Assembly: GCA_030549495.1 (NCBI GenBank)
Contig: JAUIRK010001041.1
Span: 868,001-932,000, forward strand
DNA from: Nectonema munidae
Lineage: Eukaryota > Nematomorpha > Nectonematoida > Nectonematidae
DNA length: 64,000 nt
Reading direction: 5' to 3'
Each line of letters begins with the position of its first letter. Positions within the stretch are counted from its first letter, which is position 1. The notes under the pieces were generated by a model. That model was not told the DNA's origin, ran no database searches, and saw only the letters and a list, made by a program, of their open reading frames with translations. Below are positions 23,482 to 36,974 of the stretch, piece after piece. A program made the translations under genes and the position numbers.

Positions 23482-26237
23482 CCAGTTGATATCAAGAAAT
23501 CCTTTAAGTCATTTAAAAATGAAAGTGGGATCAAAGGATAATAATAATAATAATAATAATAATTAAACAATTTTATCCCACAACGAGATTAAGTATTTTG
23601 ACATAAAATAATTTAAAATGAAGAAATGGTCTCAGTTATAATTGGAACTGAAGTTTAAATGCTTTGGATTAAAGAACTCTTAAATGCTTTGGATTAAATT
23701 ATTCTTATTTCCTATTTTCATTTTATGCCCAGAAAGTATTTTTTGTTAAAACGCTCTCCTTATATAGTTTTCACGTTAAGTTTTAAACCCTTTGATGAAA
23801 AGAATGTTTGAGATCAATCCTTTGCTTTTTCTTCCTTTTTGATGGAAATTGAAATATTTAAAGCAGGCAATTTTCAATTTTTTGAACATGAACTCTGTTT
23901 CAAAGCATTAAATTAGCTTTTTGCTCTGTTTCAGTTTTTAAGAGAGAGGGAAGAAACATCTAATTATTATTATTATCAATAAAAAAATGATTGAATTTTA
24001 GAAGCTTTAAAAATGTATAGCATACCTTATCTTCAATAATATAGGATACCCCATTGACATTCCAAGCAGACGTGCCTTCTATTAGTCTCATCCTCAAATC
24101 AACATGCCCGCCCTCTATGTGCCAGGTTTATGTTTAGTACCTAGTGACGGGTTTGAATGCAATTCACTTTGTTTAAAAATATATTGATTCACATCCATGA
24201 ATGATTATAATTTAAATATTATGTCCATGCTCTAAAATAATTAATTGTAAAAAATTGCTTACGAGGATCGGTATCTTTAAAAAAATGTTATCGAAATGTT
24301 ATACACTTTTTTTAATAATCGCTTCAAGAAAAAATTGCATATATAGTAAACAAAACAGTGGAGTAAATGGTGTTATAAGATTTTCAAAGAAGTATGAAGC
24401 TCCATCGAGATGAATAATATCTTATGAAGAAATTCCATGAAGAAGAAAATTTTTACAAAAAGTAACATAAACAATTAAATATATCCAAAAAGAGGAAGAA
24501 TATGTAAAAACATTATAGAATATCAAGTGTGGGTATATGCAATGATAGCATATAGAGAAAATTTATCACTTCATTTTTAATTTCTATACTACTACAGTAC
24601 ACTCGACGAAGAAGTTGATACTTCGAAACAGGTTGTGTTCTTTCTTTAAATAAAAGTGTCCATTTTTGTAATTTTATTCATCATATATAGAAAAATCAAA
24701 AGTTAGAATATAAAAAGAAGTTATTAAAAAATAATTACAGAAATTAATTATTTTTAATAGCAAATAGAACACTTTTTTTTCTAAATTGTAACAAACTACA
24801 AAAATCAAGCATATTTATTTAAAAAACCTTTTAAAATTGAAACAAAATGTCCATTTTAAAAAAGTATTAAAGTGATAACTGAAACCACTCAGAATACTTC
24901 GTTAGCAATGAATGCTAAGAAAACTTAGAAAGTATAAAAAAAAAGAGGAGAGAACAGTTGAAGGAGCATAAATTGAGTAAATAATTCAAAAAAATCTTTT
25001 ATAAAAATAATACAATACAGTGAATTCTACATTACTGAATATGGTACAAATGGGTGAAGTTTTTATGCGTGCGCTGTGCAGTCTAAAAAATGTTTGAAAG
25101 AATTCTATTCTTACATGCCTCTATTTTCAGCCGGGACTGCTTGCGAAAATAAAAGTACAAAAAGTGACCAAAATTTCATCTTAGTTGACTTGTATCTAAT
25201 GTGTCAATCATTTCACATTAATTGCAAAAATTTTCACGAATTTTTTAGAAAAATTTTCAAGGATAGGCAGATTTGAAAAGAAAATTTAAGTGATAGTATA
25301 GAAATATAAATTATTTATGTGAGAGAATATATTGATTTTGTGGTTTACTGAATTTAAATTAAAAAAATGGTATACAGATTAAGCATTGAAATTTAAAATG
25401 AATATTAAAATATTTCTTACAAGGATACACTTCTAAAAAATGGAAAACATTTAAGTTGATTCGAATAAAATATTAATAAGTAGTATATATGTGATGATAA
25501 TATTTTTGTATCTTCAATTCATTCAATTTTTCAATACAAGGATAACTCTTTTTTTCTTTTGCTAATAACACGTTTTATAAAAATATTTTAGATGCTTTCA
25601 AGTACTAATTTGGATTTCCAAAGTTCTAATGTTATTATTTATTTCACATGAAAACACTGAAATTGTTTAAAATCTGAACAGGATTCTTAAGAAAGTCATC
25701 TCTCTGAACATTTATGTTTAACAAATGAACTGTTTATTGAATCGCTAATATCTGTACACAAAAAATAGGCATAAAATTGGAAATAAAATCTCTCTAGAAA
25801 AAATTGCACAACACATATAGCTCTTCAAATGAATAGCAAGGAAATTTTTAAAAACTTGAAGGAATATTGGAAATATTTGGGATTTCAAATTTTTTTATAT
25901 TGATTCGCTCTATAGAAGCATTACTTTCTAACTAACTGTTTAAAGTTTTTGGCTATACATTTCAAAAAAAATGCATAACTATTTAATTTATTTTAAATTA
26001 ACTAAATAAAAAAAATAATAGTTATATATTTTAATTTATTAATAAATTGAAGTATGCCTAATTTTTCAGAAAATAATTTACAAAAAGCTGTTTAATATTT
26101 TGCAAAAACTGATTTAGATGATGTACAATAATTGACATTTTATCTAGTTTTTCAATACAAGAACATAAGAATTTCATAAATACCAATGTCCTATAATTAA
26201 TATAATAGTATCACAAATTTAATGTTAAAAATTAAAT

Positions 26238-26240
<3 letters not shown>

Positions 26241-26268
<28 letters not shown>

Positions 26269-26269
26269 T
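26241..26269. repeat. (AAGT)n microsatellite
   Basis: About seven perfect AAGT/GTAA units. A run of A follows shortly after. Confidence 0.9.
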
Positions 26270-26440
26270 TTATTTGAGAAAAACAATATGTTCGAGGAAA
26301 AAAAAAAAAAAAAAAAATCTATCTATATGCAATAATATTATAACTAAAACTTATGTAAAGCTGTGTGTGTGGATTACAGTAGTTTGTAGAAAACCGTTAA
26401 AGTAATCCCACAAAAACTAGTTTAAAAAATATAATAAAAT

Positions 26441-26626
26441 GATAAAAACACATGATATTTGAATATTTTAAATAAAAATCAAAGTTATCGTTAAAATATC
26501 TTCTAGATTTATTACCATTGCCAGATTCTCCTAGATAAAAACACATGATATTTGAATATTTTAAATAAAAATCAAAGTTATCGTTAAAATATCTTCTAGA
26601 TTTATTACCATTGCCAGATTCTCCTA
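26441..26626. repeat. Perfect 93-bp tandem duplication
   Basis: The segment GATAAAAACACATGATATTT through CCAGATTCTCCTA (26441-26533) is repeated immediately without a visible difference at 26534-26626. It lies on a marker of the larger tandem array and duplicates that marker only here. Confidence 0.93.
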
Positions 26627-27267
26627 AAATGAATTATAAAAAGAATTGTAGAATTGCTAAAAGTAAATATGATAAACGCCATTTTTTATATACTTATTTT
26701 TTATTTTATTTACAAATATTTGATAAACTTAGAATCAAAAGCAGAGAATAATTCTGAAAAAAGAAACTATGTGATGATTAAATATTATATCGATAAGATA
26801 AATTGTATATCAACAAATACAAGACAATTTATAATAGAAAGTGCGAAAAGTTATTTATGACAATTTTAATTTCGTGAAAGAACATATTAACTTTACCGTT
26901 TGCTAAATTGTTTAAATAAAAAAAGCGTAGAGGTTATGCCTTCAAATTGTGATAAAAAAATCCTTCTTACAATGATGCCTTCCTTAAAAATGAAAAAAAA
27001 AATTTAACTTGACTAGAATAATATGTTTTAAAAATTGTATTTTTTTAGCATTGTTTAATACAAAATGTAAACTTCTTAAATTTACGATAAAGGTCTTTAA
27101 TTGTTTCAAAAATATGCAATATTATGTCTCCACAGTCCACACTAATAATATATTTGACATATTTTTCGCAATCGTTTATTCTTATATAATATAGTAATAA
27201 TGCAACTAACTTGTAAACATATGTTGATGCTAATTTTACGAAATCCTTTATTTCCGAAGTTTGTATG

Positions 27268-27773
27268 TGTATACTAAGGTTTGCATAATTATCGAAAATT
27301 AGGAACCGGTATAGATACCGAAAAAAAACTTACAAAACCAGGAAATCCCGGTTTCAAACGGTTTTAAGGAGATATATAGACAGCAAAAAGATTCAATGGA
27401 ATTGACGTTTTTGATTTATTATAAACAGATGTACACTTTTTCTCTCTATATCATTATCATTAAAATGGTTCTAGGAGAAGCGTGTGCAAACGACAAAAGT
27501 GCGCAGCAGAGAAAAAAAAAGAAAAAAAAACTCTTTTGTCGTTTGCACACTTTTCTCCGTTTACCATTAAAATGAGATGACAATGAAAAAAAGATTTTAT
27601 ATGAATGAAGTGCAGTAAAGTTTTATGCAAAGAATTGCATAGTGAAATAAATCAATTACAATTAAGTTATTCTCGAAACCGGGAATACTTTTCGGTTTCG
27701 AGACGGTTCCCAAATTTTTATAACCGGAAACGTCCCGGTATTTCAGAAACAGGAGCAAACCCTAGTGTATACT
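27268..27773. mobile_element. hAT MITE with internal hairpin, copy 1
   Basis: The element at 27276-27765 (490 bp) is flanked by perfect 8-bp duplications TGTATACT (27268-27275 and 27766-27773). The ends AAGGTTTGC and GCAAACCCTAG are inverted. Inside, GAGAAGCGTGTGCAAACGAC and its complement GTCGTTTGCACACTTTTCTC flank an A-rich loop, forming a strong hairpin near 27474-27558. A second, inverted and partial copy is at 46524-46913. Confidence 0.88.
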
Positions 27774-28521
27774 TCATGTAAAAAATTGGAATGGGTGAAA
27801 AATTTTAAATTTATCCATAATTGTGAATACTTATAAAGTATTCGTTTATTGAATGACCCAGCGTGTGTAGAGTCTGAAATAAATATATAATATAGACCTA
27901 AAAATAAATATATCTGTAAAATGGTGCCGATTTGCATTTCTTTTAAATACGCTACGTGGTTATTACTTTTGATAAAATATGAGCTATATTGTTTAAAATG
28001 TAATTTTACTCATTTTATGATTTAGTATTCTTTTTTTTATATCTGTATGATGTATTTACATTAGTATTTACTTACCATTAATAACTATATTTATAGATTT
28101 TGAATTTGAAAAAAAGAAGTCATTTGATTTTTATTGTGAAAAAAGGATAATTGAATTATTGAATAAAATAAGGTGGTTCTAAACAACATAAATTTAAAGA
28201 GGAGGGGGGAGGGGGGATATATAACATAAATTATATTGATCTGGGCAGTGCCCTATTGTAACCTTCTGGCTACATTTATGATTTTTAGAATTTATATGTG
28301 TCCTAAAATTTAAGTAAAGCAAAAATACTTTATTTTAGCGTCAAGCCATATCAGTAAAAAAGCATTCAAATTTTGTAATCAAAATTTTAATTTGCTGCAA
28401 ACGTTTAAATATAAAGCAAACTTATTGGTTGCAAGGTGGGTAAGAGAGTAGGATTGCCATATGTGAATGCTTGAGTAAAGAACACACACAGAATATATAT
28501 AATTTCAAAATTTAAAAAAAA

Positions 28522-28927
28522 AGTAACATCTCGTTGTAACGAACTTTAAGTGACAATCTAAAATCTTCGACACAAACGAAGTTTGAGAAAACGAAGGGTA
28601 ATAAAAATTCTTTGTATTATTGGTAAATTAAAATTTTGAAATAATATATTATACAAAAATTTAGAAGCATTTCATATGTAATGTAAGCTTCCATTTGCCA
28701 TTGTTTTCTTCTTGTACTTCGAGATATAAGTACTAAATATAAAGATGTTATGCTACCATAGACAACAAATATGGTTAGAGTCAACGGAATGTTGGACTTA
28801 TCGAACTTTGAGATAAGCGTAGTGTTCAACACATAATATGGGTGTTATGGGTTGGAAATAGCGAAAACAGTTGACTTTAACACAATGTTCGACATATCAG
28901 ACTTCCCCACAAAGAGATTTTACTGTA
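28522..28927. mobile_element. Tigger/pogo-like MITE
   Basis: The left end reads GTAACATCTCGTTGTAACGA with a following AACGAAGTTTGAGAAAACGA. The right end reads TTCGACATATCAGACTTCC then AAAGAGATTTTACTG/TA. CAGTAAAAnCTC with 'TATAACGAA' motifs and a TA target is typical of pogo/Tigger-derived MITEs. The left terminus is degenerate and no protein was read. Confidence 0.55.
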
Positions 28928-29944
28928 TATATGTAGAAATTTTTTATTTTCGTGGATAAAACTTATATTTGCTTTGATTTTTCCCAGATTTGAGTTAATT
29001 TTTTTAATAATTTTAGACCAAACTCTTTCGTTTTAATAGAAAGCATGTAAATTTAAAGTGGAGTAAAGTTAAATGAAAAATAATCTATAGTTAAAAAATG
29101 CCGGTTGCATTTTCGGCAAAATTACGGCGTGCAATTTAGACTGACTGAGTGAAGAATATAGGAAAAAGCGATCCACTATTTCAAAGAGTATATTTAAATG
29201 ACGAAGGATTGAAGATGAGATTACAAAACAAATATGGGGAATCTTTCGTTTTCGGGTGTAGATAGACTGCCGTGCAATGAATACACTTGTTGGTCCTGTG
29301 TGACACCAAATTTCGCAAACAAAAGATTTCGTTGAGCAAATATTAACTATATATACTTGTAATTCCTATTAGAATGGTGGGAATTTCGCACACCGTACAG
29401 AATATGCAGAATTATAATCCTAAAAATATCATAGCATATTTTCTTTGAAAACGCAATTTTTGTTTTTTTATATAAAACCTCAAAATTAGATAAAAAAAAT
29501 CATATTAAAGAAAAGATAGACTTAGCAGGTTTAATTTCTTTAAGATTAAAATATTTGGGGATGTAGATTATTCACCGAAAAAAAGAAAAACCATTACTAC
29601 ATGTATATATAAATGCATCAAATAAAATGGCATCACTTGATTGGCTTTACTTCAACCAATGAAACTTCAATACTACAACGACTAAAATTTTTTTATCAAA
29701 ACGTCCAAAAGCCTGGGATGAAGCAAAGCGAAAATTTCATTTAAATAGTATTAATGAAAAGGACGACAAAAAGTTTATGTCTACAAATAAAAATAAGATA
29801 CAAGGGAAAAGATCTAAATAAGAGTTATTTTGGAACATTTCAAATAAATTTTAATACAAGTTTAAAGTTAACAAACTTCCACCACTCAACGACACATGAT
29901 TAAGAAAGATTTTACAATAATTTTTATATTCTCCCATTGGTTAT

Positions 29945-30157
29945 GTGGATAATGGGCGTAATTTAAGCTGCGAAAGTGTCAGTGATGATGAAAGAGTTAC
30001 ATCGACTTGTAGTGATTTGTTTTCATTGATTTACACGATATTAAAGGAAAAATGTTATCCAATTTACTTAGTTAGCCATCAGGGTTTCATGAATTGTGTT
30101 TTGTTATGCACCCATAAGTATCCCTTATTAGTCTTTCTTCATATCAAATATTTTTAA
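29945..30157 (+). other. Coding-like segment I, unit 1 (unrecognised)
   Basis: A 70-codon frame whose first part reads DNGRNLSCESVSDDERVTST followed by CSDLFSL. The same peptide is kept in units 2 and 3 (34187 and 40482 onward) with E to K as the visible change, although a TTAA MITE interrupts it there. Conservation across copies that differ elsewhere suggests it was once protein coding. I do not recognise the family. The residues after ...LFSLI are not shared and may be spurious. Confidence 0.35.
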
Positions 30158-31766
30158 ATATACACATTGTCATATATAAATCTTGTTTTACTTTCAATTC
30201 ACGTATTTTACCAATATTTGTTTTAGATGACGAATTTTTTTTAATCGCAAAAAACTTTTAATTTCTTAACTTTTTTTATATTTTTTTTAGCTAAATGAGC
30301 CAAAAAATAGCAAAATTTTATCATTTCACGTTCAATAAAAAGTACAACTTAACAATCTCTGTATATTTTCTGGTAACAATTTTTACGAGCCAGATTCGAC
30401 AGGCCTCTTTTAATGCAAAAATTGTCAAAAGTTAATCAAAAACAGGAAGAGTTTTTTAAGCATAAAATTTGGAACATTAAAAATTGAGAAACTGAAAATT
30501 TTGTTTTCCTATGAAATATATTTAAATAAATTCTAAAAAATTAAACGAATTAGTTCATCTATCTAACAAAGTATCTAAATAAATATAAAATGTATAACTA
30601 TCAAATATTTAAATTAGTAGTGATGGCGCAAAATAATATGTATCGAACGTGCTTTTCGCAAAATGATGTTATCCCTCATTGTTGCTTCCAAATTGAGACA
30701 TTTTATATTTATACCGAAATTATTTCATAGAAATTTGTGAAAAATCTTTGTAAAGTTCCTTAAGTATAACAAATGAGTAAATTAACAAACCAGAATAATC
30801 TGAAAAGAGAGTTATTGTATTAAGCATTATTTTATGATAAACTTTCCACTGTATAAATTAGTGGATCGACAAATTTAAGAGCATTTAATTAAAATATCAT
30901 TTTAAAATGAATTGTTTATTTGTGATGATTAATTTTGTGAAAGAGTATATTAGCTTTACCATTTGCTATATTATAAAAATGGGAAAGTTTAAAGTCTTCA
31001 AATTTTAAATTGAAAATAAAATTTTCCTTACAATGATGAATTCCTTAAAAATGAAAAAAAAACTTGATTAGAATCAAATATTCCTTTTTTCCAAAAACCA
31101 GTTTTTTAAGGGTAAATTTTATTAAAAATAAACTTTACTATAATTTCACACTAATGATATGCTACTTCAAATCTTTTTGGAATGACTTTTAGTTCTCTTC
31201 TTGTCAATATAAATTTTGTAAAAATATCTGAATATTAAGTATATGACATTTAATCTTCCTACTTTACCAAGTATACGAAATTATAATACATAGATGGCGT
31301 TAACATGCTGCCATTATTTCTTATACCTTTATAACATCATAAAGTAACTTAATTAACTTGTCATATAGGTATTTATAATTCAAATTACAAAAAATTTATA
31401 TATACCTTATTTCTCAAGTATACCTAGAAAAAGTGGATTATTTAAAACTTTTTTTAGAATTTTTCCTAAAGTTCGCTTTTATTTAGCATTTTTCTACTTT
31501 TTTTTAAGAGTGATTCAAAATTGATTTGTCATACTTTTTGCAAATGCTTACATATTTACTTTGATTTACTAATCTATTTTTTTTTGAATTTTCAATGATT
31601 AGTCAAGCTATCGGAATTATATTTAATATCGAAATATCTAAACATATCTATTCAAATTCAAATTTTTTATCAGGAATTGAAATTATAAGTATAATATTCC
31701 ATAATATTTGGGTAAGAAGGGGTTATATATTTCGCTAAAATAGGAAATGAAAACTCTACTATAGAT

Positions 31767-32335
31767 CAAGGGTTCTCAACCTTTTTTCTACCATGACCCC
31801 CTTTTTGCGCAAATATTATTGTATTGCCCCATAACGTTTTTCATATATTTTTCTATTTTTTAGAGGTCAAAAACGAAAATTATGAACTTTTTCATGAAGT
31901 TATTCATCCAAACAACATAACATAAAAGCAAAAAAACTGTAAAATTCCTTCAAAAATTATAGAGCTTCCAAATTATAACTTTATTTCATAATAGTTTAGA
32001 ATTAAAGTTGCTTTCCAATTGAGTCTTTTTTACTTCATATTAACGGTCTAAGCCTAGTAGATGTGGAAACAAAACTATTGAAAAGTTAATGAAAATAGAA
32101 TTTTCATATAAAGTTTCAAGATAGTTGCTAAAATAGATTTTGCATCCTATGTATATAATATAGAAAAATCGACAAAGCTTTGGGTCATTTTTATAAATAA
32201 AAATGAGTCTTTTCGTCAACTTACATTTTTAATTTAATCATCCATTTATATCAATACGAACTTATAACTTGTTTTGTGAATTCTCTACGATCTGATGTAT
32301 TGTATTTAAATCATACCCCAGGTTGAGAAACCCTG
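31767..32335. mobile_element. hAT MITE inserted in unit 1
   Basis: The inverted ends are CAAGGGTTCTCAACCTTTTT and the complement of CAGGGTTTCTCAACCTGGGG. Unit 2 has the uninterrupted site (CTACTATAGATGATATTTTC at about 36090-36109), which fixes the insertion point. Flanks share AGAT but the 8-bp duplication has decayed. It is 569 bp and non-coding. Confidence 0.85.
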
Positions 32336-32691
32336 CAGATGATATTTTCACTATTTTACTTTATATCGCGTTTGTCCAAACAGAACAATGAATGTTTATA
32401 AATATACCAATGTTTTATAATTTCGTAAATATTGACGCTGGATAATTAATTTTTAAAAATTTTTAATTAAAATTTAAAATAGAAACAAAAGATTAAAATA
32501 TCAATCAAAGTAAATTGCAAAAATATTTCTGTAGTTTTATTACCATGATCAAACATTTCTAAAATAAACCAAAAAATAATTGTAGAATCACTAAATTTTA
32601 TTAAATTCTATTAATTGTACATAAAACTGCTATTTTGAATGATCATTTATATGGGAAATGATTTTTTCCACTCTATATAAAATAGTTTTGC

Positions 32692-32888
32692 ATGTATTGA
32701 ACAAAAAATGTCAAAAAGGGACCAAACATATATGATGTCACCTATCGGGGGGGGGGGGGGGGGGTTATTCTAGATGCTCTGTATTAAAAAATAGAGCAAG
32801 ATGGGTAAAAATCACGACAGAAAGGGGGCGGGGGTTCATAAACTTAAAAATTTTTGGGGACGTCATTTACGAACATATAACATTACGC
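32692..32888. mobile_element. Probable MITE with a G run, unit 1
   Basis: This stretch is absent from unit 2 at the matching place. It contains ATGATGTCACCTATC, a run of about 17 G (32747 on) and GACGTCATTTACGAAC. The GATGTCA/GACGTCA inversion suggests internal symmetry, but clear terminal repeats were not found. Confidence 0.45.
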
Positions 32889-33045
32889 TAGTTATTATAA
32901 CATTACATTAGTTATAAAATATAACATTACGAGTATATAACATTTAAAAGCCTACAAGATCCCAAAGTTTTTAAAAGAAAAACCAATTGGATTAAAAATG
33001 AATTTTTGTCAATTTATTGGGTGTAGACATAGATGGACTTTATAG

Positions 33046-33312
33046 GCTTTTGTTATTCTTCGTAATAACTGGAGTTTACATGAAACATCTCTCTGTAAAG
33101 ACAAAAAGGCAATAGAACAAATTCTGCAAGATGCGCTTTCGGACATGAATCCCAGTATGACAAAGATCATCATGGACAAAATTTATTTATTTAAAAAAAA
33201 TAGTCAAGAAACTTTACCTTACATAAAAAAACATTTATTTAAAATACTGAATAAAGAAGCAATGCTATTGAATGTCTTTTTTACTGGGAACAGTTGTTGG
33301 TTAGAGGGCTGA
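33046..33312 (+). other. Coding-like segment II, unit 1 (unrecognised)
   Basis: An 88-codon frame reading RNNWSLHETSLCKDKKAIEQ, then QDALSDMNPSMTKIIM and YIKKHLFKILNKEAMLL. Unit 2 (36662 on) keeps most of the same peptide (LHETSLCKDKKAIEQILQDA, LSDINPNMTKIIM) before diverging. The stretch is among the best preserved parts of the unit. It could be an exon of a tandemly copied gene or part of an unidentified mobile element. No catalytic motif is visible. Confidence 0.4.
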
Positions 33313-34267
33313 TTGTAGATTGCTTACCCGATGATTGCAGGCAGGTAGGCGGATTGGTCACGGGATTACAAAATGCGAGTTGGTTGTGTGTGGAAAGATT
33401 TTTCTGCCTCACAAAGCACTACTATAGTACACACAGAAATGATATTTGAAGTCCATCTTCATTTTTTAAATTGGGTTCTTTTAAATGAAAAAAAAACAGA
33501 ATGCAAATAAAATTTCCGTCACGAAAGTGTTTTTAAAGCACATCTTTAACAAACTATCTACACGATTGCAGACTCAACATCATTTCTTAAATGTTTCCAT
33601 AACAACACTACATTAAGGTTACGTATCAAATTAACAATATAATCAAAATTAAAATTTAAAGTCAAAATCAAAAAATTTGTAGTTTGAAAAAAATAATTTT
33701 TTATTGTTGTTTAATATGAAACGTTAAAATGAGATAAAAAATTAAAGAAAAGACGAGCTTACCAGGTTTCATTTCTTTCGGATTAAAATATTGGGGATGT
33801 AGATTATTCAACGAAAAAAAGAAAAAACATTAAATCTACATGTATATATAAATGCATCAAGTAAAATTTGCCTCACTTGATTGGCTTTACTTCAACGAAT
33901 GAAATTTCAATACTACTACAACTAAAAATTTTTTATCAAAACGCCCAAAAGCCTGGGATGACGCAAATTGAAAATTTCATTTAAATAGTATTATTGAAAA
34001 GGACGACAAAAAGTCTATGTCTGAGATATAAAAGGATACAAGGGAAAAGATCTAAACAAGAGTTATTTTAGAACATTTTAAATAAATTTTAATACAAGTT
34101 TAAAGTTAACAAACTTCCACCACTCAACGACGCATGATTAAGAAAGATTTTACAATAATTCTTATATTCTCCCATTGGTTATGTGGATAATGGGCGTAAT
34201 TTAAGCTGCAAAAGTGTCAGTGATGATGAAAGAGTTACATCGACATGTAGTGATTTGTTTTCATTGA

Positions 34268-34394
34268 TTAACCAGTTATCGACCACAGTCGACTTTACAA
34301 AAATAAAAGCATCTGCGTTTATCAATGCTCTTTAATACAAATCTTCTGCTTTACATTAGATATCGTCTGATTATTCTGGTCGTTAACGGGTTAA
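34268..34394. mobile_element. TTAA MITE, copy 6 (unit 2)
   Basis: A 119-bp element (34272-34390) between TTAA duplications. It begins CCAGTTATCGACCACAGTCG and ends TCTGGTCGTTAACGGG. The same insertion, at the same point of the unit, occurs in unit 3 but not in unit 1. Confidence 0.88.
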
Positions 34395-34443
34395 ACGAAA
34401 AATGTTATCCAATTTACTTAGTTAGCTATCAAATATTTACACA

Positions 34444-34632
34444 TTGCTTAAAATAATTCCAACTTTTCTACATAATGTTAATGGGAATTTTTTGGATATT
34501 AACGCAAAACTGACATCTTTAGCATTAATTCACCTACACTGTGGTTTTCCTTTTGAATATAAAGGAGTAGTCAAACAATATTTGGAGTTGTATCCAAGAA
34601 AAATGAATTCTTCCAACTTATTTGTGAAATAA
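34444..34632 (+). other. Coding-like segment III, unit 2 (unrecognised)
   Basis: A 62-codon frame ending at a stop and reading MLKIIPTFLHNVNGNFLDIN, then LALIHLHCGFPFEY and LELYPRKMNSSNLFVK. Unit 3 (41571-41802) has a longer version with an extra stretch, NVKDGFSSKKIETLFGDLNT, in the middle and the same end (LELYPRKINSSNLFVK). It looks like the carboxyl end of a protein. Family unknown. Confidence 0.4.
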
Positions 34633-36974
34633 ATTTTTAATTTCTATGTAAAAACACTAGATTTATAAAAATATTTATTTTCAACCTTTAATTAAGGTCT
34701 TTTACTGATTCAAAAATCTTTCAGTTTTTGTCGCCTTTTTCAAAAATTTCTGAATGCGTCCTCAATCAAAGTATCACCTAAAAGTCTCTATTCATTTCAA
34801 GTATTTTTAAATACACATTGTGATATTTAAACCTTCTTTTACTATAAATTCAAATAAATAAATTTTAAAAAAATTAAATGATTTAGTTCATCTATCTAGC
34901 AAAGTATCTAAATAAATATAAAATGTACAACTATAAAATATTTCACTTAATTATGATGGCGCAAAATAATATGTATCGAAAGTGCTTTTCGCAAAATGAT
35001 GTTATCCCTCATTGTGGCTTCCAAATTGAGACATTTTATATTTATACGGAAATTATTTCATAGAAATTTGTGAAAAATCTTTTTAAAGTTTAGTATAACA
35101 AATGAGTAAATTAACAAACCAGAATAATCTCAAAAGAGAGTTATTGGATTAAGCATAATTTTATGATAAACTGCCCACTATATAAATTAGTGGATCGACA
35201 AATTTAAGAGCATTTAATTAAAATATCATTTTTAAAATGAAGTGTTTATTTATGCTGATTAATTTTGTGAAAAAGTATATTAGCTTTACCATTTGCTATA
35301 TTATAAAAATGGCAAAGTTTAAGTCTTCGTATTTTAAATTGAAAATAACATTTTCCTTACAATCATGCCTTCCTAAAAAATGGAAAAATTTAACTTGATT
35401 AGAATAAAATATTCCTTTTTCCAAAAACCAGTTTTTTAATTGTAAATTTTATTAAAAATAAACTTTACTATACTTTCACACTAATCATATACTACTTCAA
35501 ATCTTTTTGGAATGACTTTTAGTTCTCTTCTTGTCAATATAAATTTTGTAAAAATATCTGAATATTAAGTATATGACATTTAATCTTCCTACTTTACCAA
35601 GTATACGAAATTATAGTACATAGATGGTGTTAACATGCTGCCATTATTTCCTATACCTTTATAACATCATTAAGTAATTTGATTTATATTGTTGTATAGA
35701 TATTTATAATTCAAAATACAAAAAAATTATATATACCCTATTTTTCAAGTATATCTAGAAAAGTGGATTATTTAAATCTTTTTTTAGAATTTTTCCTAAA
35801 GTTCTCTTTTATTTAACATTTTTCTACCTTTTTTAAGAGTGATTCAAAATTGATATTTTGTAAAAAAAAATTTGCAAATGCTTACATATTTACTTTTATT
35901 TACAAATCTATTTTTTTTTTGAATTTTCAATGATTAGTCAAGCTATCGGAATTATATTTAATATCAAAATAACTAAACCTAATTATTCAAATTCAAATTT
36001 TTTATCAGGAATTGAAATTATAAGTAATATATTCCATAATATTTGGGTAAGAAGCGGTTAAATATTTCACTAAAATGGGAAATGAAAACTCTACTATAGA
36101 TGATATTTTCACTATTTTACTTTGTATCGCGTTTGTCCAAACAGAACAATGGACCTTTATAAATATAGCAATGTTTTAAAATTTCGTAAATATTGACACT
36201 GGATGATTAATTTTTAAAAATTTTAAATTAAAAATTTTAAAATAGAAACAAAAGATAAAAATATCATTGCAAAATATTTCTAAAGTTTTATTACCATGAT
36301 CAAACATTTCTAAAGTAAATCAAAAAATAATTGTAGAATCACTAAAAGTTATTAAATTCTATTAATTGTAAATAAAACTGCTATTTTGATGGGAAATTAT
36401 TTTATCCACTCTATATAAAATAGTTTTGCTATAACTTTACGTTATAGTTATTATAACATTACATTAGTTACAAAATATAATATTTAAAATATAACATTAC
36501 CTTATAGTTTTATAACATTACATTAGTTATAAAATATAACATTACGAGCATATAACATTTAAAAGCCTACAAGATCCCAAAGTTTTTAAAAGAAAAAACA
36601 ATTCGATTAAAAATGAGTTTTTGTCAATTTATTGGGTGTAGACATAGATGGACTTTATAGGCTTTTGTTATTCTTCGTAATAACGGGAGTTTACATGAAA
36701 CATCTCTCTGTAAAGACAAAAAGGCAATAGAACAAATTCTGCAAGATGCGCTTTCGGACATAAATCCCAATATGACAAAGATCATCATGGTCAAAATTTA
36801 TTTATTTAAAAAAAATAGTCAAGAAACTTTACTTTACATAAAAAACATATATCTAAAATATACTGAATAAAGAAGCAATGTTATGAATGTCTTTTTTACT
36901 GGGAACAATTGTTGGTTAGAGGGTTGATTGTAGATTGCTAACCCGATGATTAGGCAGGTAAGAGCCTAAATTTC

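Larger units (their letters stand above)
23101..29434 (+). repeat. Diverged upstream part of the tandem array
   Basis: A marker of units 1-3 (GTGAAAGAnTATATT...CTTACAATGATGCCTTCCT) recurs in recognisable form near 26873 and more weakly near 25315 and 23110. A second marker (TTATTACCATTGnCAnA...AATTGTAGAATnnCTAAA) recurs near 26510 and 26604. The order and spacing of these markers show that the upstream units are rearranged. Later insertions (TTAA MITE, hAT MITE, Tigger-like MITE) sit among them. No recognisable gene was found. Confidence 0.55.
29435..33690 (+). repeat. Tandem array unit 1
   Basis: The unit begins near ATATTTTCTTTGAAAACGCA and ends after GGTTACGTATCAAATTAACA. It aligns with units 2 and 3 along most of its length. 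Removing the hAT MITE (31767-32335) and a probable insertion at about 32692-32888 leaves about 3.5 kb, the same as units 2 and 3 after their own insertions are removed. Unit 1 and unit 2 are nearly identical over 30590-31756 and 32900-33600. The unit lacks the TTAA MITE found in units 2 and 3. Confidence 0.85.

Noticed and set aside
26654-26860. 68-codon frame with a hydrophobic start
   Set aside because: It is not kept at the matching place in other array units and has no recognisable domain.
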